From the NCBI GenBank assembly GCA_964559455.1, contig CAZLHO010000017.1, positions 1-50,816 on the forward strand: a stretch of 50,816 nucleotides of DNA, read 5' to 3'. The notes under the pieces were generated by a model. It saw only the letters and a list, made by a program, of their open reading frames with translations, did no database searches and was not told where the DNA came from. Shown one piece after another: positions 7,359 to 16,495 of the stretch (the first letter of the stretch is position 1; every line of letters starts with the position of its first letter). The translations under genes and the position numbers were made by a program. This DNA comes from CAZLHO01 sp964559455 (lineage in GTDB: Bacteria > Krumholzibacteriota > Krumholzibacteriia > LZORAL124-64-63).

Positions 7359-9137
7359 ATGAACGCACGCACGCCGGCTCTCGCCCCCTGGCCCCTGGGT
7401 CTGATGCTGGCGCGGGTCGCCGAGGAGTGGGAGCGTCGCCGGTCGATCTTCGACCTGACCGCCTCGCGCTTCCATCGGCAAACCCCCGACCTGGATCTGT
7501 CGATCGACGTGATGGGCCGGCGAGCGGCGACGCCGCTGGGGCCGGCGGCGGGCCCCCACACCCAGCTCGCCCAGAACATCGTGCTGGGCTGGTTGGCCGG
7601 CGCGCGCAGCTTCGAGCTGAAGACGGTCCAGATCCGCGACGACCTGGAGATCCCCCGGCCCTGCATCGACGTCGCCACCGTCGGCACCAACGTGGAGTGG
7701 AGCCAGGAGCTGACCCGCGAGCAGTCCCTGGAGCAGTACGTCGCGGCGATGATGATGCTGGAGATCCTGGGCCGCTGGCGCCCGCTGCGCGAGGTCCTGG
7801 GCCGGCCGGGCGGCCACGTCTTCGAGCTGTCGGTGGGCTACGACCTGGCGGGGATCCGCTCGCCGGCGATGGCCGCCTTCCTGGACGCCGCCGCCGACTG
7901 CGGCGAGCTCGTCGATCGCCTGCGCGGGGAGATCCCGGCGCCGTTCGCGGACCTGCGCGACGTCGACTTCCCCCGCCGCCTGGCCCACAGCGTCAACGTC
8001 TCGACCTTCCACGGCTGCCCGCCCGAGGAGATCGCCGCGATCGCCGGACACCTGATGGAGCGCCACGACCTGGACGTGACGGTCAAGCTGAACCCGACCC
8101 TGCTCGGCCCGGAGCGGACCCGCGAGATCCTGGACGAACGCCTGGGCCACCACGACCTCGTCGCTCCGGCCGACGCCTTCGCCGCGGATCTGAAGTTCGA
8201 GCAGGCCCTGTCCCTGATCGGCGACCTGCACCGCCGCGCCCTGTCCCTGGGCCGGCGTTTCGGCGTCAAGCTGACCAACACCCTGGTCGTCGAGAACGCC
8301 CGCGGCCGCCTGCCGGGCGAGCGGATGTACCTGTCCGGGCCGCCGCTGCACGTCCTGTCGGCGACCCTGCTGGCCGAGCTGGACCGGGCGCTGCCCGGAC
8401 TGCTCCGGCTGGGGCCCGACAGCGAGGGCGACCTGCCCGTCTCGTTCTCGGCGGGCGTCGACCGGGGCAACGTGGCCGAGATGGTCGGCCTCGGGCTGGC
8501 GCCGGTGACCGTCTGCACGGCGCTTCTGCGACCCAACGGTTACGCCCGCCTGTCGGCGATGCTGCGTGGGCTGGGCCAGAAGATGGCGGCGGCCGGCTGC
8601 GCCGACATCCCCGCCTGGCTGCAGTCCCGGCGCGACGCCGCCCTGGCCGAAGGGCACGCCACCGCCGCCGGCGCCTACGCGGCCCGGCTGGCCACCGTCG
8701 AGGGGGCGGCGCCCTACCGCCGCGACGCCGTCACGCCCCCGGCGCGGGTCGAGGACTCCGTCCTGCCGGTCTGGGATTGCACATCCTGCAATCTCTGCGT
8801 ATCCGTCTGTCCCAACGACGCGATGATCCGCATGGCCTCGCCCGCCTCGGCGGGAGACCGCCTGGAGCGGAAATGGCAGTACGCCTGCCTGGCCGACCTC
8901 TGCAACGACTGCGGGAACTGCGAGACCTTCTGCCCCGACGGGGGGAAGCCGCACCGCGTCAAGCCGCGGCTGCACCTGATGCCGCAGAAATACGTGCCCG
9001 GCGAGCCCGGGGCGTACCGCGTCCGGACCCGCGACGGCGCCCTGGTCGTCGAGGGCGGTCCCGACGCCGACCTGGTCGGCGCCATGGTCGCCGCCGCGGG
9101 CGGCCTGCCCCTGCCGCCGGACGCTCCGTTCGACTGA
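7359..9137 (+). CDS. Short YgfK-like iron-sulfur oxidoreductase (no central flavin/NAD domain)
   Basis: 592 aa. The N-terminal 420 residues resemble the PreA-like (dihydroorotate/dihydropyrimidine dehydrogenase) TIM-barrel part of E. coli YgfK: TPLGPAAGPHTQLAQNI at 58-74, FELKTVQI near 85, STFHGCPPEEI with C220, VKLNPTLLG and FGVKLTNTLV. The C-terminus is a two-cluster ferredoxin: C474-x2-C477-x2-C480-x3-C484-P and C515-x2-C518-x2-C521-x3-C525-P. YgfK itself is about 1030 aa, with a GltD-like FAD/NAD(P)H domain between these parts; here they are joined directly. Electrons would therefore have to come from a separate partner. YgfK is annotated as a putative selenate reductase subunit, and its true substrate is poorly known. 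The ATG at 7359 has AGGAGGG 4 nt upstream. Confidence 0.8.
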   Translation: MNARTPALAPWPLGLMLARVAEEWERRRSIFDLTASRFHRQTPDLDLSIDVMGRRAATPLGPAAGPHTQLAQNIVLGWLAGARSFELKTVQIRDDLEIPRPCIDVATVGTNVEWSQELTREQSLEQYVAAMMMLEILGRWRPLREVLGRPGGHVFELSVGYDLAGIRSPAMAAFLDAAADCGELVDRLRGEIPAPFADLRDVDFPRRLAHSVNVSTFHGCPPEEIAAIAGHLMERHDLDVTVKLNPTLLGPERTREILDERLGHHDLVAPADAFAADLKFEQALSLIGDLHRRALSLGRRFGVKLTNTLVVENARGRLPGERMYLSGPPLHVLSATLLAELDRALPGLLRLGPDSEGDLPVSFSAGVDRGNVAEMVGLGLAPVTVCTALLRPNGYARLSAMLRGLGQKMAAAGCADIPAWLQSRRDAALAEGHATAAGAYAARLATVEGAAPYRRDAVTPPARVEDSVLPVWDCTSCNLCVSVCPNDAMIRMASPASAGDRLERKWQYACLADLCNDCGNCETFCPDGGKPHRVKPRLHLMPQKYVPGEPGAYRVRTRDGALVVEGGPDADLVGAMVAAAGGLPLPPDAPFD

Positions 9138-9166
9138 GACCCCGCGCGCAACCGAGGAGTGACGAC

Positions 9167-9433
9167 GTGCCGAACCTCGCCCGAAAGTTGAAACTCTACA
9201 GCGCCGAATGGTGCGCCGACTGCCGCAACGCCAAGCGCTTCCTGGACGAGCAAGGCGTCGATTACGAACTCGTCGAGATCGACAAGGACGAGCAGGCCGC
9301 CCGCCTGCTCGAGGAGCGCACGGGCAAGCGCGGCATCCCCTGCCTGCTGATCGACGGCGACCGCTGGCTCCGGGCCTACGAACCCGGGCGTGGCTTCGAC
9401 CGCGAGGGCGTGGCCCGCGAACTGGGGCTCTAG
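9167..9433 (+). CDS. Glutaredoxin-like thiol oxidoreductase
   Basis: 88 aa, a single thioredoxin-fold domain. The active site is WCADC (C16-x2-C19). The GIPCLLIDG segment at 57-65 carries the cis-proline, and another cysteine follows it. It resembles NrdH/Grx-type small redoxins, which reduce disulfides or glutathionylated proteins. Start is a GTG at 9167 with GAGGAG 7 nt upstream; the preceding stop is 29 nt away. In this operon it could be the thiol partner of the iron-sulfur protein just upstream, but that is inference. Confidence 0.82.
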   Translation: MPNLARKLKLYSAEWCADCRNAKRFLDEQGVDYELVEIDKDEQAARLLEERTGKRGIPCLLIDGDRWLRAYEPGRGFDREGVARELGL

Positions 9434-9458
9434 GACGATCTCCCCGAAAGGACCGACC

Positions 9459-10673
9459 ATGCCCTTCCCCGTACGGAACCGCCTGGCCCTGCTGTTGTGC
9501 GCGCTCGCCGCGGTCTCCTTCTCGACGGCCGGCGCCGGCGAGGAATGCACGGCCATGGTCGCGTCGCCTGCGGCCACGGCGGCCGGCCGCCCCATGCTGT
9601 GGAAGAACCGGGACACGGACAAGCTCTCGAACCGGATCGTCTTCGTGCGCGAGGAGCCCCATTCCTACCTGGCGCTGGTCGACGCCGCGAACCCTACGGG
9701 CCGCCACGTCTACGCGGGGCTGAACGACGTCGGCTTCGCGATCATGAACACCGTGGCCTACAACCTGCCCGAATCCGCCGACGAGTTCGCCGACCTCGAG
9801 GGCGTGATCATGGCCGACGCCCTGCGCTCCTGCCGCACCGTGGCCGACTTCGAGGTAATGATCCGGGCCTGCCTGGGGCCCGACCTCGGCGCGCTGACCA
9901 ACTTCGGGGTGATCGACGCCAAGGGCGGAGCCGCCGTCTTCGAGACGCACAACCACGGCTGCGAGCGCCTGGACGCCGCCGCGGAGTCCGGGGGCGCCAT
10001 GATCGTGACGAACTTCGCGCGCACCGGGACCGAGGGCGACGGTCACGGCTACCTGCGCTTCGCCCGGGCGGCGGCCCTGCTGGCCCTGCGGCCCGCGGGC
10101 GCCCTGGATGTCCGCGGCATCCTGCGCGACTTCGCCCGGGACCTGGGTCATCCGCTGATCGGGCAACCCGGCCTGGCCGACGCCGCGGCGTTGCCGGCGA
10201 CGCGGGACCTCTGGATCTTCGGCAACGACTGCATCGACCGGCCTTCGACGGCGGCGGCCGTGGTCATCGAGGGGCGCAGGCCCGGCGACCCGGAATCCGT
10301 GGCCACGCTGTGGGTGATTCCCGGCGAGCCCGTCTGCGCGGTGGCCGTGCCGCTCTGGGTCGAGGCGGGGGAGTCTCCGGAGCAGTTGCGGAGTGGGGAA
10401 GAGGCTCCGCTGTGGACCGCGTCCCTGCGGCTGAAGTCCATGATCCGGCCTCCCGACCAGGGGCATCGCGGCGACTACCTGAACCTGACCCGGCTGGTCA
10501 ACGCCGACGGCACCGGTTTCCTGCCCGGGCTGCTCGCCGTCGAGGACGGGATCTTCGCCGCGACCGAGGATTTCCAGTCCGCGGCGCGCACGCCGACCGA
10601 GCGCGCCGCCTTCCAGGCGCAGATGGCCGGAAGGGCGCTCGCGGCGCTGGAGGCCGCGGGCGCGACCCGCTGA
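9459..10673 (+). CDS. Secreted C45-type Ntn hydrolase (carcinine hydrolase / acyltransferase-like)
   Basis: 404 aa. A signal peptide covers about residues 1-26 (hydrophobic LALLLCALAAV). It is followed at once by the pattern ECTAMVASPAATAAGRPMLW and then KNRDTD, typical of the isopenicillin-N N-acyltransferase/carcinine hydrolase family, in which Cys (here C30) becomes the N-terminal nucleophile after self-cleavage. Further family segments are YAGLNDVGFAIMNT and a Tyr/Asn/Glu-rich core. It probably cleaves or forms amide bonds in the periplasm or outside; the substrate is unknown. It is last in the run gph, YgfK-like, glutaredoxin-like, with gaps of 8, 29 and 25 nt. A strong hairpin follows its stop. 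The ATG at 9459 has AAAGGA upstream. Confidence 0.8.
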   Translation: MPFPVRNRLALLLCALAAVSFSTAGAGEECTAMVASPAATAAGRPMLWKNRDTDKLSNRIVFVREEPHSYLALVDAANPTGRHVYAGLNDVGFAIMNTVAYNLPESADEFADLEGVIMADALRSCRTVADFEVMIRACLGPDLGALTNFGVIDAKGGAAVFETHNHGCERLDAAAESGGAMIVTNFARTGTEGDGHGYLRFARAAALLALRPAGALDVRGILRDFARDLGHPLIGQPGLADAAALPATRDLWIFGNDCIDRPSTAAAVVIEGRRPGDPESVATLWVIPGEPVCAVAVPLWVEAGESPEQLRSGEEAPLWTASLRLKSMIRPPDQGHRGDYLNLTRLVNADGTGFLPGLLAVEDGIFAATEDFQSAARTPTERAAFQAQMAGRALAALEAAGATR

Positions 10674-10675
10674 TC

Positions 10676-10703
10676 GGTCCGGCGCGGCCGTCCGCGCCGG
10701 ACC
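10676..10703. terminator. Hairpin between convergent genes
   Basis: Perfect 12-bp stem (GGTCCGGCGCGG / CCGCGCCGGACC) with a CCGT loop in the 33-nt space between the C45 hydrolase and the convergent secreted protein. No T-run follows. Confidence 0.7.
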
Positions 10704-10706
10704 CCC

Positions 10707-13466
10707 TCACCTGATGACCACGAACTTGCCGATCGTCTTCTCGAAGTCCTCGACGTCCGAGTCCACCGTGTAGAGGTAGATGCCGCTGACGATCTGCTGC
10801 CCGTTGCGACTGACCAGGTTCCAGGACGCTTCGCCGTAGCCGTCGCTGCCGTCGTGGGCGATCTCCTGCACCAGGTCGCCGCTCAGGGTGAAGATCTTGA
10901 TCGTGTTGCGGGCCTGCGGCAGGTTGGCGAAGCGGATGCGCACGCCGGTCGGGTCTTCGGCGTTCGGGTACATCTCCTGGAATTCGCCCAGGGCTTCGCG
11001 GGTGGCGGGGTTGGGGTAGACGAAGATGTCCCGGCGGTCGGTGCCTTCCAGATCGGCGGCGACGGCCTCGGTGGCCGGGGACGTGGCGGCGAAGAAGCTG
11101 CGCGGGGAGCCCGACTCGCCGTAGCCGGTGATCGCGTCCGGGAACGCCGGGTGGGTGACGTGGTCCCGGGTGGTCACCGAGTAGAAGTAGAGGAAGCCGT
11201 TCTTGGCCTCGTGATCGATGTACTCGTAGAATCGGTGCGCCAGCTTGGGCGGCACGCCCGTGGCCGGGTCGCCCTCGCGGGCGGTGACGAGGAAGAAGGT
11301 GTCCAGCGCGGCGGGATACTCGGCCCAGGGCACCAGGATATCCATGCCATCGTTGACCAGGCCGAACTCGTCCAGCACCGGCGGCATCCAGGTGTGGCCC
11401 ATGGTGTCGCGGTCCACCCACTGCTGCATGGCCGCGGCCAGGCCGTCGTATTGCGGGTCCGAGAGGATGCGCGGCACGTAGAGGATGGTGTCGAGGCCGG
11501 TGTTGGGGCCCATGGGCATCGTGTCGCGCAGGACGTTCACGAAGTCTATCTCCATGATGTCGACGTAGTCGTTGATCACGTCGAATTCGTCGAGCAGCGT
11601 CCACGATGTGGCCGGCGGGCCGTTGGCGGTCGAACTGCCCGCGGGACGGTCCCAGTTGTCGGCGCGCCAGATGCGGTAGCTCTCGAAGTCGTCGCGATGC
11701 TCGCGGTCGTCCAGGCTGCGCTCCCCGCTGTCGTCCCAGAAGAGATGGACGGCGTTGTTCCGGGGCCAGAGCCTGAGGGTGGGCGTGGGCGGAGGCACGT
11801 CCGCGACCCAGGCGCGTTGCTTCTCGCGACCCTTGACCCCGGTGCAGCCGTAGAGCATGTCGTCGGGCATGAAGTCGGACATGTAGTCGCCGCAGAGCCA
11901 CATGTAGTTCCCCCGGTAGAGCTCCATGCAGTTGTCCAGGTTGACCCAGGCGCAGACCTCGCCGTGCTCCTCGACGTATTCGAAACTGCTGGCCTCCAGC
12001 TCGGAGTAGCTCCAGATCGGCCGGGCGCAGCGCGTGTCCATCCAGACGGAATTGCGGTATTCGTAGGTCCAGTGGCCGTTGACCAGCCTGAAGTCGGAGA
12101 GGCAGAGCAGGGACTCGCGCCCGAGACGGCCGGTGGAGGGGTCGCGGTCCAAGTTCTGCCAGATGCCCAGGCAGACCTGCGAGGCGTAGGCGGCGTTCTC
12201 GATCATGTCGTACAAATCGTCGCCGGCCACCAGGGCCACCCGGTAGAAGAAGGTGTCGCCGGGGTCGACGCGTCCGATCGGGCCGCTCGTCACCAGGAAG
12301 GCGTAGTCGTTCTCGTCGCCGGGACCGCGGTCCTTGTCGCGGACCTCCCTGCTCATCGTCGCGTAGCGCTCCTCGTCGTTCGTCGGGTGGCCGCCGTTCT
12401 CGAAGGGACGGTCGCCGGCGAAGATGCGCAGCGCATGGATCCCCAGATCGTCGGCCCAGTTCCGGTCGTAGGCGCGGAAGGGGTGCTCCAGCACGGCGAC
12501 CCCGAAATAGCCGGGCACGTGGCCGGGACCCTCCCCGTCGTACATGTAGGCGATGTGGACGGGAGCGTAGTGCCCCGGATCCACCTGCACCCAGCCGTCC
12601 CAGGATCCGGCCAGGTCGTTCTGCCCGACGCCGGACATCGTCCGCGGCCCGATGTCGCAGTCGGCGAGGATCCCGAGGTAGACGTCCGAGAGCGTGGCGC
12701 CGCCCACGTTCGTGATCTCGTATTCCAGGCCCACGAAGTCCTCGGCGCGCGGGGCGTGCCAGGCGAAGGTGCGCTGGATCAGGCGCAGGCCCAGCGGGCG
12801 GTGGTCGGGGTAGATCTCAGCCGAGAGCTCGGTGTCGTCGAACATCGTGCAGACCATCATCTGGTCGCCGGCGTGGCCGTAGTCCTCGTCGATGCGGCCG
12901 TCGCCGTCGTCGTCCAGGCCGTTGAGGACCTCCTCGTCGATCAGACCGTCCTCGTCGTCGTCCTGGCGACGCTCCGGGAAGCGGAAGCCGCTGGCGCCGG
13001 GCTCTTTCGGCCTCACCACCTCGTTGTGCCGGGATTCGTAGATCGTGCCGCTCCAGGTCGAGGGCGGGCGGAATTCGCGCTGGTACTGGCCGGTCGAGAC
13101 TGAGCGCTCGCCGTTCTTGACGGCGCCGATCCAGAGCCCGGCCGACCACAGGTACTCGACGCCGCTGCCGGCGGGATATTGGCCCGACGGGGCGTCGGCG
13201 AAGCTGCTGACGACCGAATACTGCGATCCGATCAGGCCGTGGTTGGTGATGTTGACGTGCAGGTTGCCCGCGTTCATGACGTAGGAGCCGTCCAAGACGT
13301 GCACGCCGGCGGGGTTGCGGCCGGGGTCGTCCACATTCTCCTCGAGGTCGGTCCAAGCGGCGGCGGGTGAGCAGCAGAAGAGGCAGACGAGGATCAGGGT
13401 GGTCACTGGCAGCAACCGGACTGGGCGTCTCGAAAAGCTGTCGGCGTGGGGCGACAGGACGTCCAT
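10707..13466 (-). CDS. Large secreted protein with Asp-rich calcium motif and FlgD-like C-terminal domain
   Basis: 919 aa, function unknown. The signal peptide (hydrophobic LLPVTTLILVCLFC) ends near the AAAWTD site. Near residue 160-190 is a run of D-x-D-x-D-G-type loops (DDDEDGLIDEE, LDDDGDGRIDEDYG), as in thrombospondin-3 or dockerin-like calcium-binding segments. A fibronectin-type region follows (PPTPTLRLWPRNNAVHLFW). The last 90 residues form the FlgD Ig-like domain (VYPNPATREALGEF ... GIYLYTVDS ... GKFVVIR) seen on exported proteins of FCB bacteria, where it can act as a type IX-like sorting signal. The ATG at 13466 has GAGGAC 8 nt upstream. The frame is open to 13583, but the region before 13466 lies in the promoter zone. 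A surface or secreted structural role is likely. Confidence 0.75.
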   Translation of the reverse strand: MDVLSPHADSFSRRPVRLLPVTTLILVCLFCCSPAAAWTDLEENVDDPGRNPAGVHVLDGSYVMNAGNLHVNITNHGLIGSQYSVVSSFADAPSGQYPAGSGVEYLWSAGLWIGAVKNGERSVSTGQYQREFRPPSTWSGTIYESRHNEVVRPKEPGASGFRFPERRQDDDEDGLIDEEVLNGLDDDGDGRIDEDYGHAGDQMMVCTMFDDTELSAEIYPDHRPLGLRLIQRTFAWHAPRAEDFVGLEYEITNVGGATLSDVYLGILADCDIGPRTMSGVGQNDLAGSWDGWVQVDPGHYAPVHIAYMYDGEGPGHVPGYFGVAVLEHPFRAYDRNWADDLGIHALRIFAGDRPFENGGHPTNDEERYATMSREVRDKDRGPGDENDYAFLVTSGPIGRVDPGDTFFYRVALVAGDDLYDMIENAAYASQVCLGIWQNLDRDPSTGRLGRESLLCLSDFRLVNGHWTYEYRNSVWMDTRCARPIWSYSELEASSFEYVEEHGEVCAWVNLDNCMELYRGNYMWLCGDYMSDFMPDDMLYGCTGVKGREKQRAWVADVPPPTPTLRLWPRNNAVHLFWDDSGERSLDDREHRDDFESYRIWRADNWDRPAGSSTANGPPATSWTLLDEFDVINDYVDIMEIDFVNVLRDTMPMGPNTGLDTILYVPRILSDPQYDGLAAAMQQWVDRDTMGHTWMPPVLDEFGLVNDGMDILVPWAEYPAALDTFFLVTAREGDPATGVPPKLAHRFYEYIDHEAKNGFLYFYSVTTRDHVTHPAFPDAITGYGESGSPRSFFAATSPATEAVAADLEGTDRRDIFVYPNPATREALGEFQEMYPNAEDPTGVRIRFANLPQARNTIKIFTLSGDLVQEIAHDGSDGYGEASWNLVSRNGQQIVSGIYLYTVDSDVEDFEKTIGKFVVIR

Positions 13467-13508
13467 GTGATGTCCTCGGTCGTGTGGGGACCAGAACCGA
13501 AAAAATAC

Positions 13509-13524
13509 TGACATCATCTTGTCA
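13509..13524. promoter_or_regulatory. Inverted repeat in divergent promoter region
   Basis: TGACATCATCTTGTCA has TGACA/TGTCA arms and a 6-bp centre. On the minus strand its arm forms TTGACA, a candidate -35 about 43 bp before the secreted-protein ATG, but no good -10 stands at 16-18 bp. It could be an operator. Confidence 0.25.
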
Positions 13525-13577
13525 ACAATACAACCGGCAAAGAACCGGGTCATTGGTACGGGGGCGCGTGCAGTCTG

Positions 13578-13606
13578 TTGCATAAACCGGATTAGTTTGG
13601 TAGTGT
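13578..13606 (+). promoter_or_regulatory. Candidate promoter of the kinase gene
   Basis: TTGCAT (13578-13583) and TAGTGT (13601-13606) are 17 bp apart, in the most AT-rich part of the region. Transcription would begin near 13613, leaving a leader of about 138 nt that contains the hairpin at 13704-13734. This leader and the remaining 284-bp spacer hold no gene that I recognise. Confidence 0.4.
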
Positions 13607-13703
13607 ATTAAGGCATTCACCCTCGCCCGGGGAGTCGGCTGGAATTGCGAACGCTGCGGCGTGTCGCTTCCGGGGGCGGTCCCGGCGCGGAGCTGCCGCA
13701 TCC

Positions 13704-13734
13704 GCACCACGTGACAGCGTGGTGCCCGTTTTTT
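13704..13734 (+). terminator. Intrinsic terminator in the kinase leader (possible attenuator)
   Basis: Perfect 8-bp stem GCACCACG / CGTGGTGC, 6-nt loop, then CCG and six T (13729-13734), ending 16 nt before the kinase ATG. No plus-strand gene ends here, so it either attenuates the kinase transcript or ends a roughly 120-nt RNA. Confidence 0.6.
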
Positions 13735-13750
13735 CAAGGGGGGGACGGGA

Positions 13751-16470
13751 ATGATCGACCGGCAGATCGGCGCCTTCAAGGTCCTGGAACTGATCGGCCG
13801 CGGCGGCATGGGCGAGGTCTACCGCGCCCGCGACACCAGACTCGATCGCGACGTCGCCCTCAAACTCCTGCCTCCCGACCTCGTCCGCGATCCTGATCGC
13901 CTGGCCCGCTTCGATCGCGAGGCGAAGCTGCTCGCCGCGCTCCAGCACCAGAACATCGCTTCGATCTACGGCATCGAGGACGCCGACGGCCAGCCCGTCC
14001 TGGTCATGGAACTGGCCGAGGGCCGGGACCTGAGCGAACGCCTCGCCGCCGGCCCCCTGCCGGCCGGGGAGGTCGAAAGGATCGCCCGCCAGCTGGCCGC
14101 AGGCCTGGAGAACGCCCACGAGAAGGGCATCGTCCATCGCGACCTGAAGCCGGCGAACATCAAGGTCACCGGCGACGACAGGGTCAAGATCCTGGACTTC
14201 GGCCTCGCCCGCGCCCTCTCGGGTCTGGGCGGCGCGCCGGTTCCCGCCGACGATCAGCACACCCTGACCCAGGGCCTGACCGGCGCCGGCGTGGTGCTGG
14301 GCACCGCGGCCTACATGAGCCCCGAGCAGACGCGGGGCTACGAGGTCGACCGCCGGGCCGACATCTGGGCCTTCGGCGTGATCCTCTACGAGATGCTCAC
14401 CGGGCAGCGGCTCTTCGCGGGCGAGACCGCCTCGGACACCCTGGCCNNNNNNNNNNGTGCAGGGGCTCACCCTCCTGCGGCTCACGCGGGGCGATGCCCG
14501 CCGACGCCTCTCCGGTCCTGGTGCGCCTCTGCCAGCGCTGCCTGGAGCGCGACCCCCAGCTGAGGCTGCGCGACATCGGCGAGGCGCGGGTCGCCCTCGA
14601 GGGCTCCTCGGTATCGATGCTGACTTCGGCGCTTCCCGGCGTGCCGCCGGCCCCGGCCGCCCCGGCGCGGGGGCGCCGGCGGCCCCTCGGCTGGCTGGCG
14701 GCCGCGGTCGCGGTCGCCGCGCTCTCCTTCGGGGCGCTGGGCATGACCGGCCGCCTGTCGCCCGTCGCCGATCCTCTGCCGCTGGTCCACGCCGAGATCT
14801 CGATGCCCGCAAGCACCGGCCTCTACCTGAACCCGGGCTTCCCGGGTGTGCCGGTCGTCGCGCCCGACGCCCGGCACATCGCCTTCGCCGCCCAGGACTC
14901 CAACGGCAGCGTCATGCTCTACGTCCGCAGCCTGGCCGAGCGGGAGTCCCGGCCGATCGCCGGCACCCAGGGCGCCAGCTATCCGTTCTGGGCGCCGGAC
15001 AGCCGCTCGGTGGCCTTCTTCGCCCGCGAGCAGCTCAACCGCGTGGACATCGGCGGCGGTCCGGTCATGACCATCTGCCAGGCCGAGAACGGCAAGTGGG
15101 GCTCGTGGAACGACGAGGACCGGATCCTGTTCACGCCCAGCCACAACGCCGGCATCTTCTTGGTGCCGGCCACCGGCGGCGAACCGGTCGCCGTCACGCG
15201 GCTGGAGGACGACGAGGGGGCCCGCTCGCACCGCTTCCCGCGCTGGCTCCCCGACGGTCGCCACTTCGTCTACCTCTCCTGGTACCGGGGCGGCTCCGCC
15301 GGCGACCGGGGCAGCGATACGGCCCTGCGCCTCGGCAGCGTCGACGGCGATGCGGACCGCGAATTGATGCCCAGCCAGACCGGCGCCGTCTTCGCCGCCG
15401 ACCACCTGCTCTACGTCCACGAGACCAACCTGATGTGCCGGCCCTTCTCGTGGCGGGAATTGGACTTCACCGGTCCGCCGCGGCCGCTGATGGACGACGT
15501 GCTCGGCATCCAGGGCGCCCACTACGGCGTCTTCTCGGCGGTCGACGCCGACGTGCTGGCCTACGTGCGCAGCGGCGGCTCCTTCGGCCTCTCGAACCTG
15601 GTCTGGGTCGACGCGGAAGGCGAGGAGACGCCCCTGTCCGTGCCCCCGACCTCGAACCTGGGCTTCGCCGTCTCGCCGGACGGGAGCCGCGTGGTCTACT
15701 CGCGCGTCGACGACCAGACCGGGACCTTCGACATCTGGGTCCACGAGATCGCCCGTTCGCTGTCGACCCGCTTCACCTTCGGCGCCGAGTCCGAGTACAT
15801 GCCGGTCTGGTCGGCGGACGGAGCCTGGATCACCTACTGCTCCGACGAGTCCGGCACGCAGAAGATCTACCGCAAGCGGGTCTCGGGCTCCGGCACGCCG
15901 GAGCTGCTGGTCTCGCTGGACACCGACTGCACGCCCACCGCCTGGTCGCCGGACGACGGCCGGCTGCTGTTCACGAAGGTCAATCCGGTCTCGGGCTACT
16001 CGTCCTGGATCCTGGACACGACGGACGGATCGGAGCCCCGCCCCCTGCGCGAAACGGAGTTCTCGGAGGGCGGGGCCTGCTTCTCGCCCGACGGCTGGTG
16101 GATCGCCTACATGTCCGACGAGACGGGACAGCCCGAGACCTTCGTCGAGACCCTGCACCCGGAGGGGGGGCGGTGGCGGATCTCCAGCAACGGCGGCATG
16201 TGGCCGGTCTGGTCGCGGGACGGTTCGCGGATCTACTACCTGGAATTGACCGGAGGACTGAAGGTCACCGAGGTCGTCGTCGACGGGGCCGAGCTGGACA
16301 TCGGCAGGACGGAGTCGGTCACCGGCGGCGTCGAGATCCAGTCGTCCCGGACGCTGGCCGAGAATCCCGCCACCGGGCAGGTCCTGGTCCAGAAGCCGTT
16401 GCACGAACTGGACGACAGCCTGCAGCTGGTGACGGGGTGGCGGCGGATGCTGGCCGCCGGCGGCGACTGA
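13751..16470 (+). CDS. Ser/Thr protein kinase with C-terminal beta-propeller (interrupted by assembly gap)
   Basis: One gene split by the N run at 14447-14456. The Hanks-type kinase is complete up to the gap: glycine loop GRGGMGEVY at 17-25, K38 in VALKLL, HRDLKPANI at 129-137, DFGLAR at 149-154 and GTAAYMSPEQ of the activation segment. After the gap, PADASPVLVRLCQRCLERDP is the end of the kinase C-lobe. A transmembrane helix (LGWLAAAVAVAALSFGALG) follows, then about 570 residues of PD40/TolB-like beta-propeller repeats (SPDGSRVVYSR, SPDGWWIAYMSD, SRDGSRIYYLE) that face the periplasm. Such fusions are receptor kinases that bind an unknown ligand outside. The frames before and after the gap differ, as expected for a gap of unknown size. 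An FHA-phosphatase starts 25 nt downstream. Confidence 0.85.
14447..14456. other. Assembly gap (10 N)
   Basis: Ten Ns inside the kinase C-lobe. The 37 bases to its right do not encode the expected kinase segment convincingly in any forward frame, so the contig edge may also be wrong. The true gap length is unknown. Confidence 0.98.
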
Positions 16471-16495
16471 CGGCCCGCTCAAGAGGAGGGCGATC

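Noticed and set aside
8776..8792. ATTGCA...TGCAAT inverted repeat resembling the Zur motif.
   Set aside because: It lies inside the iron-sulfur motif codons of the YgfK-like gene (Cys-Thr-Ser-Cys-Asn) and has a different spacing, so it is coding sequence by chance.
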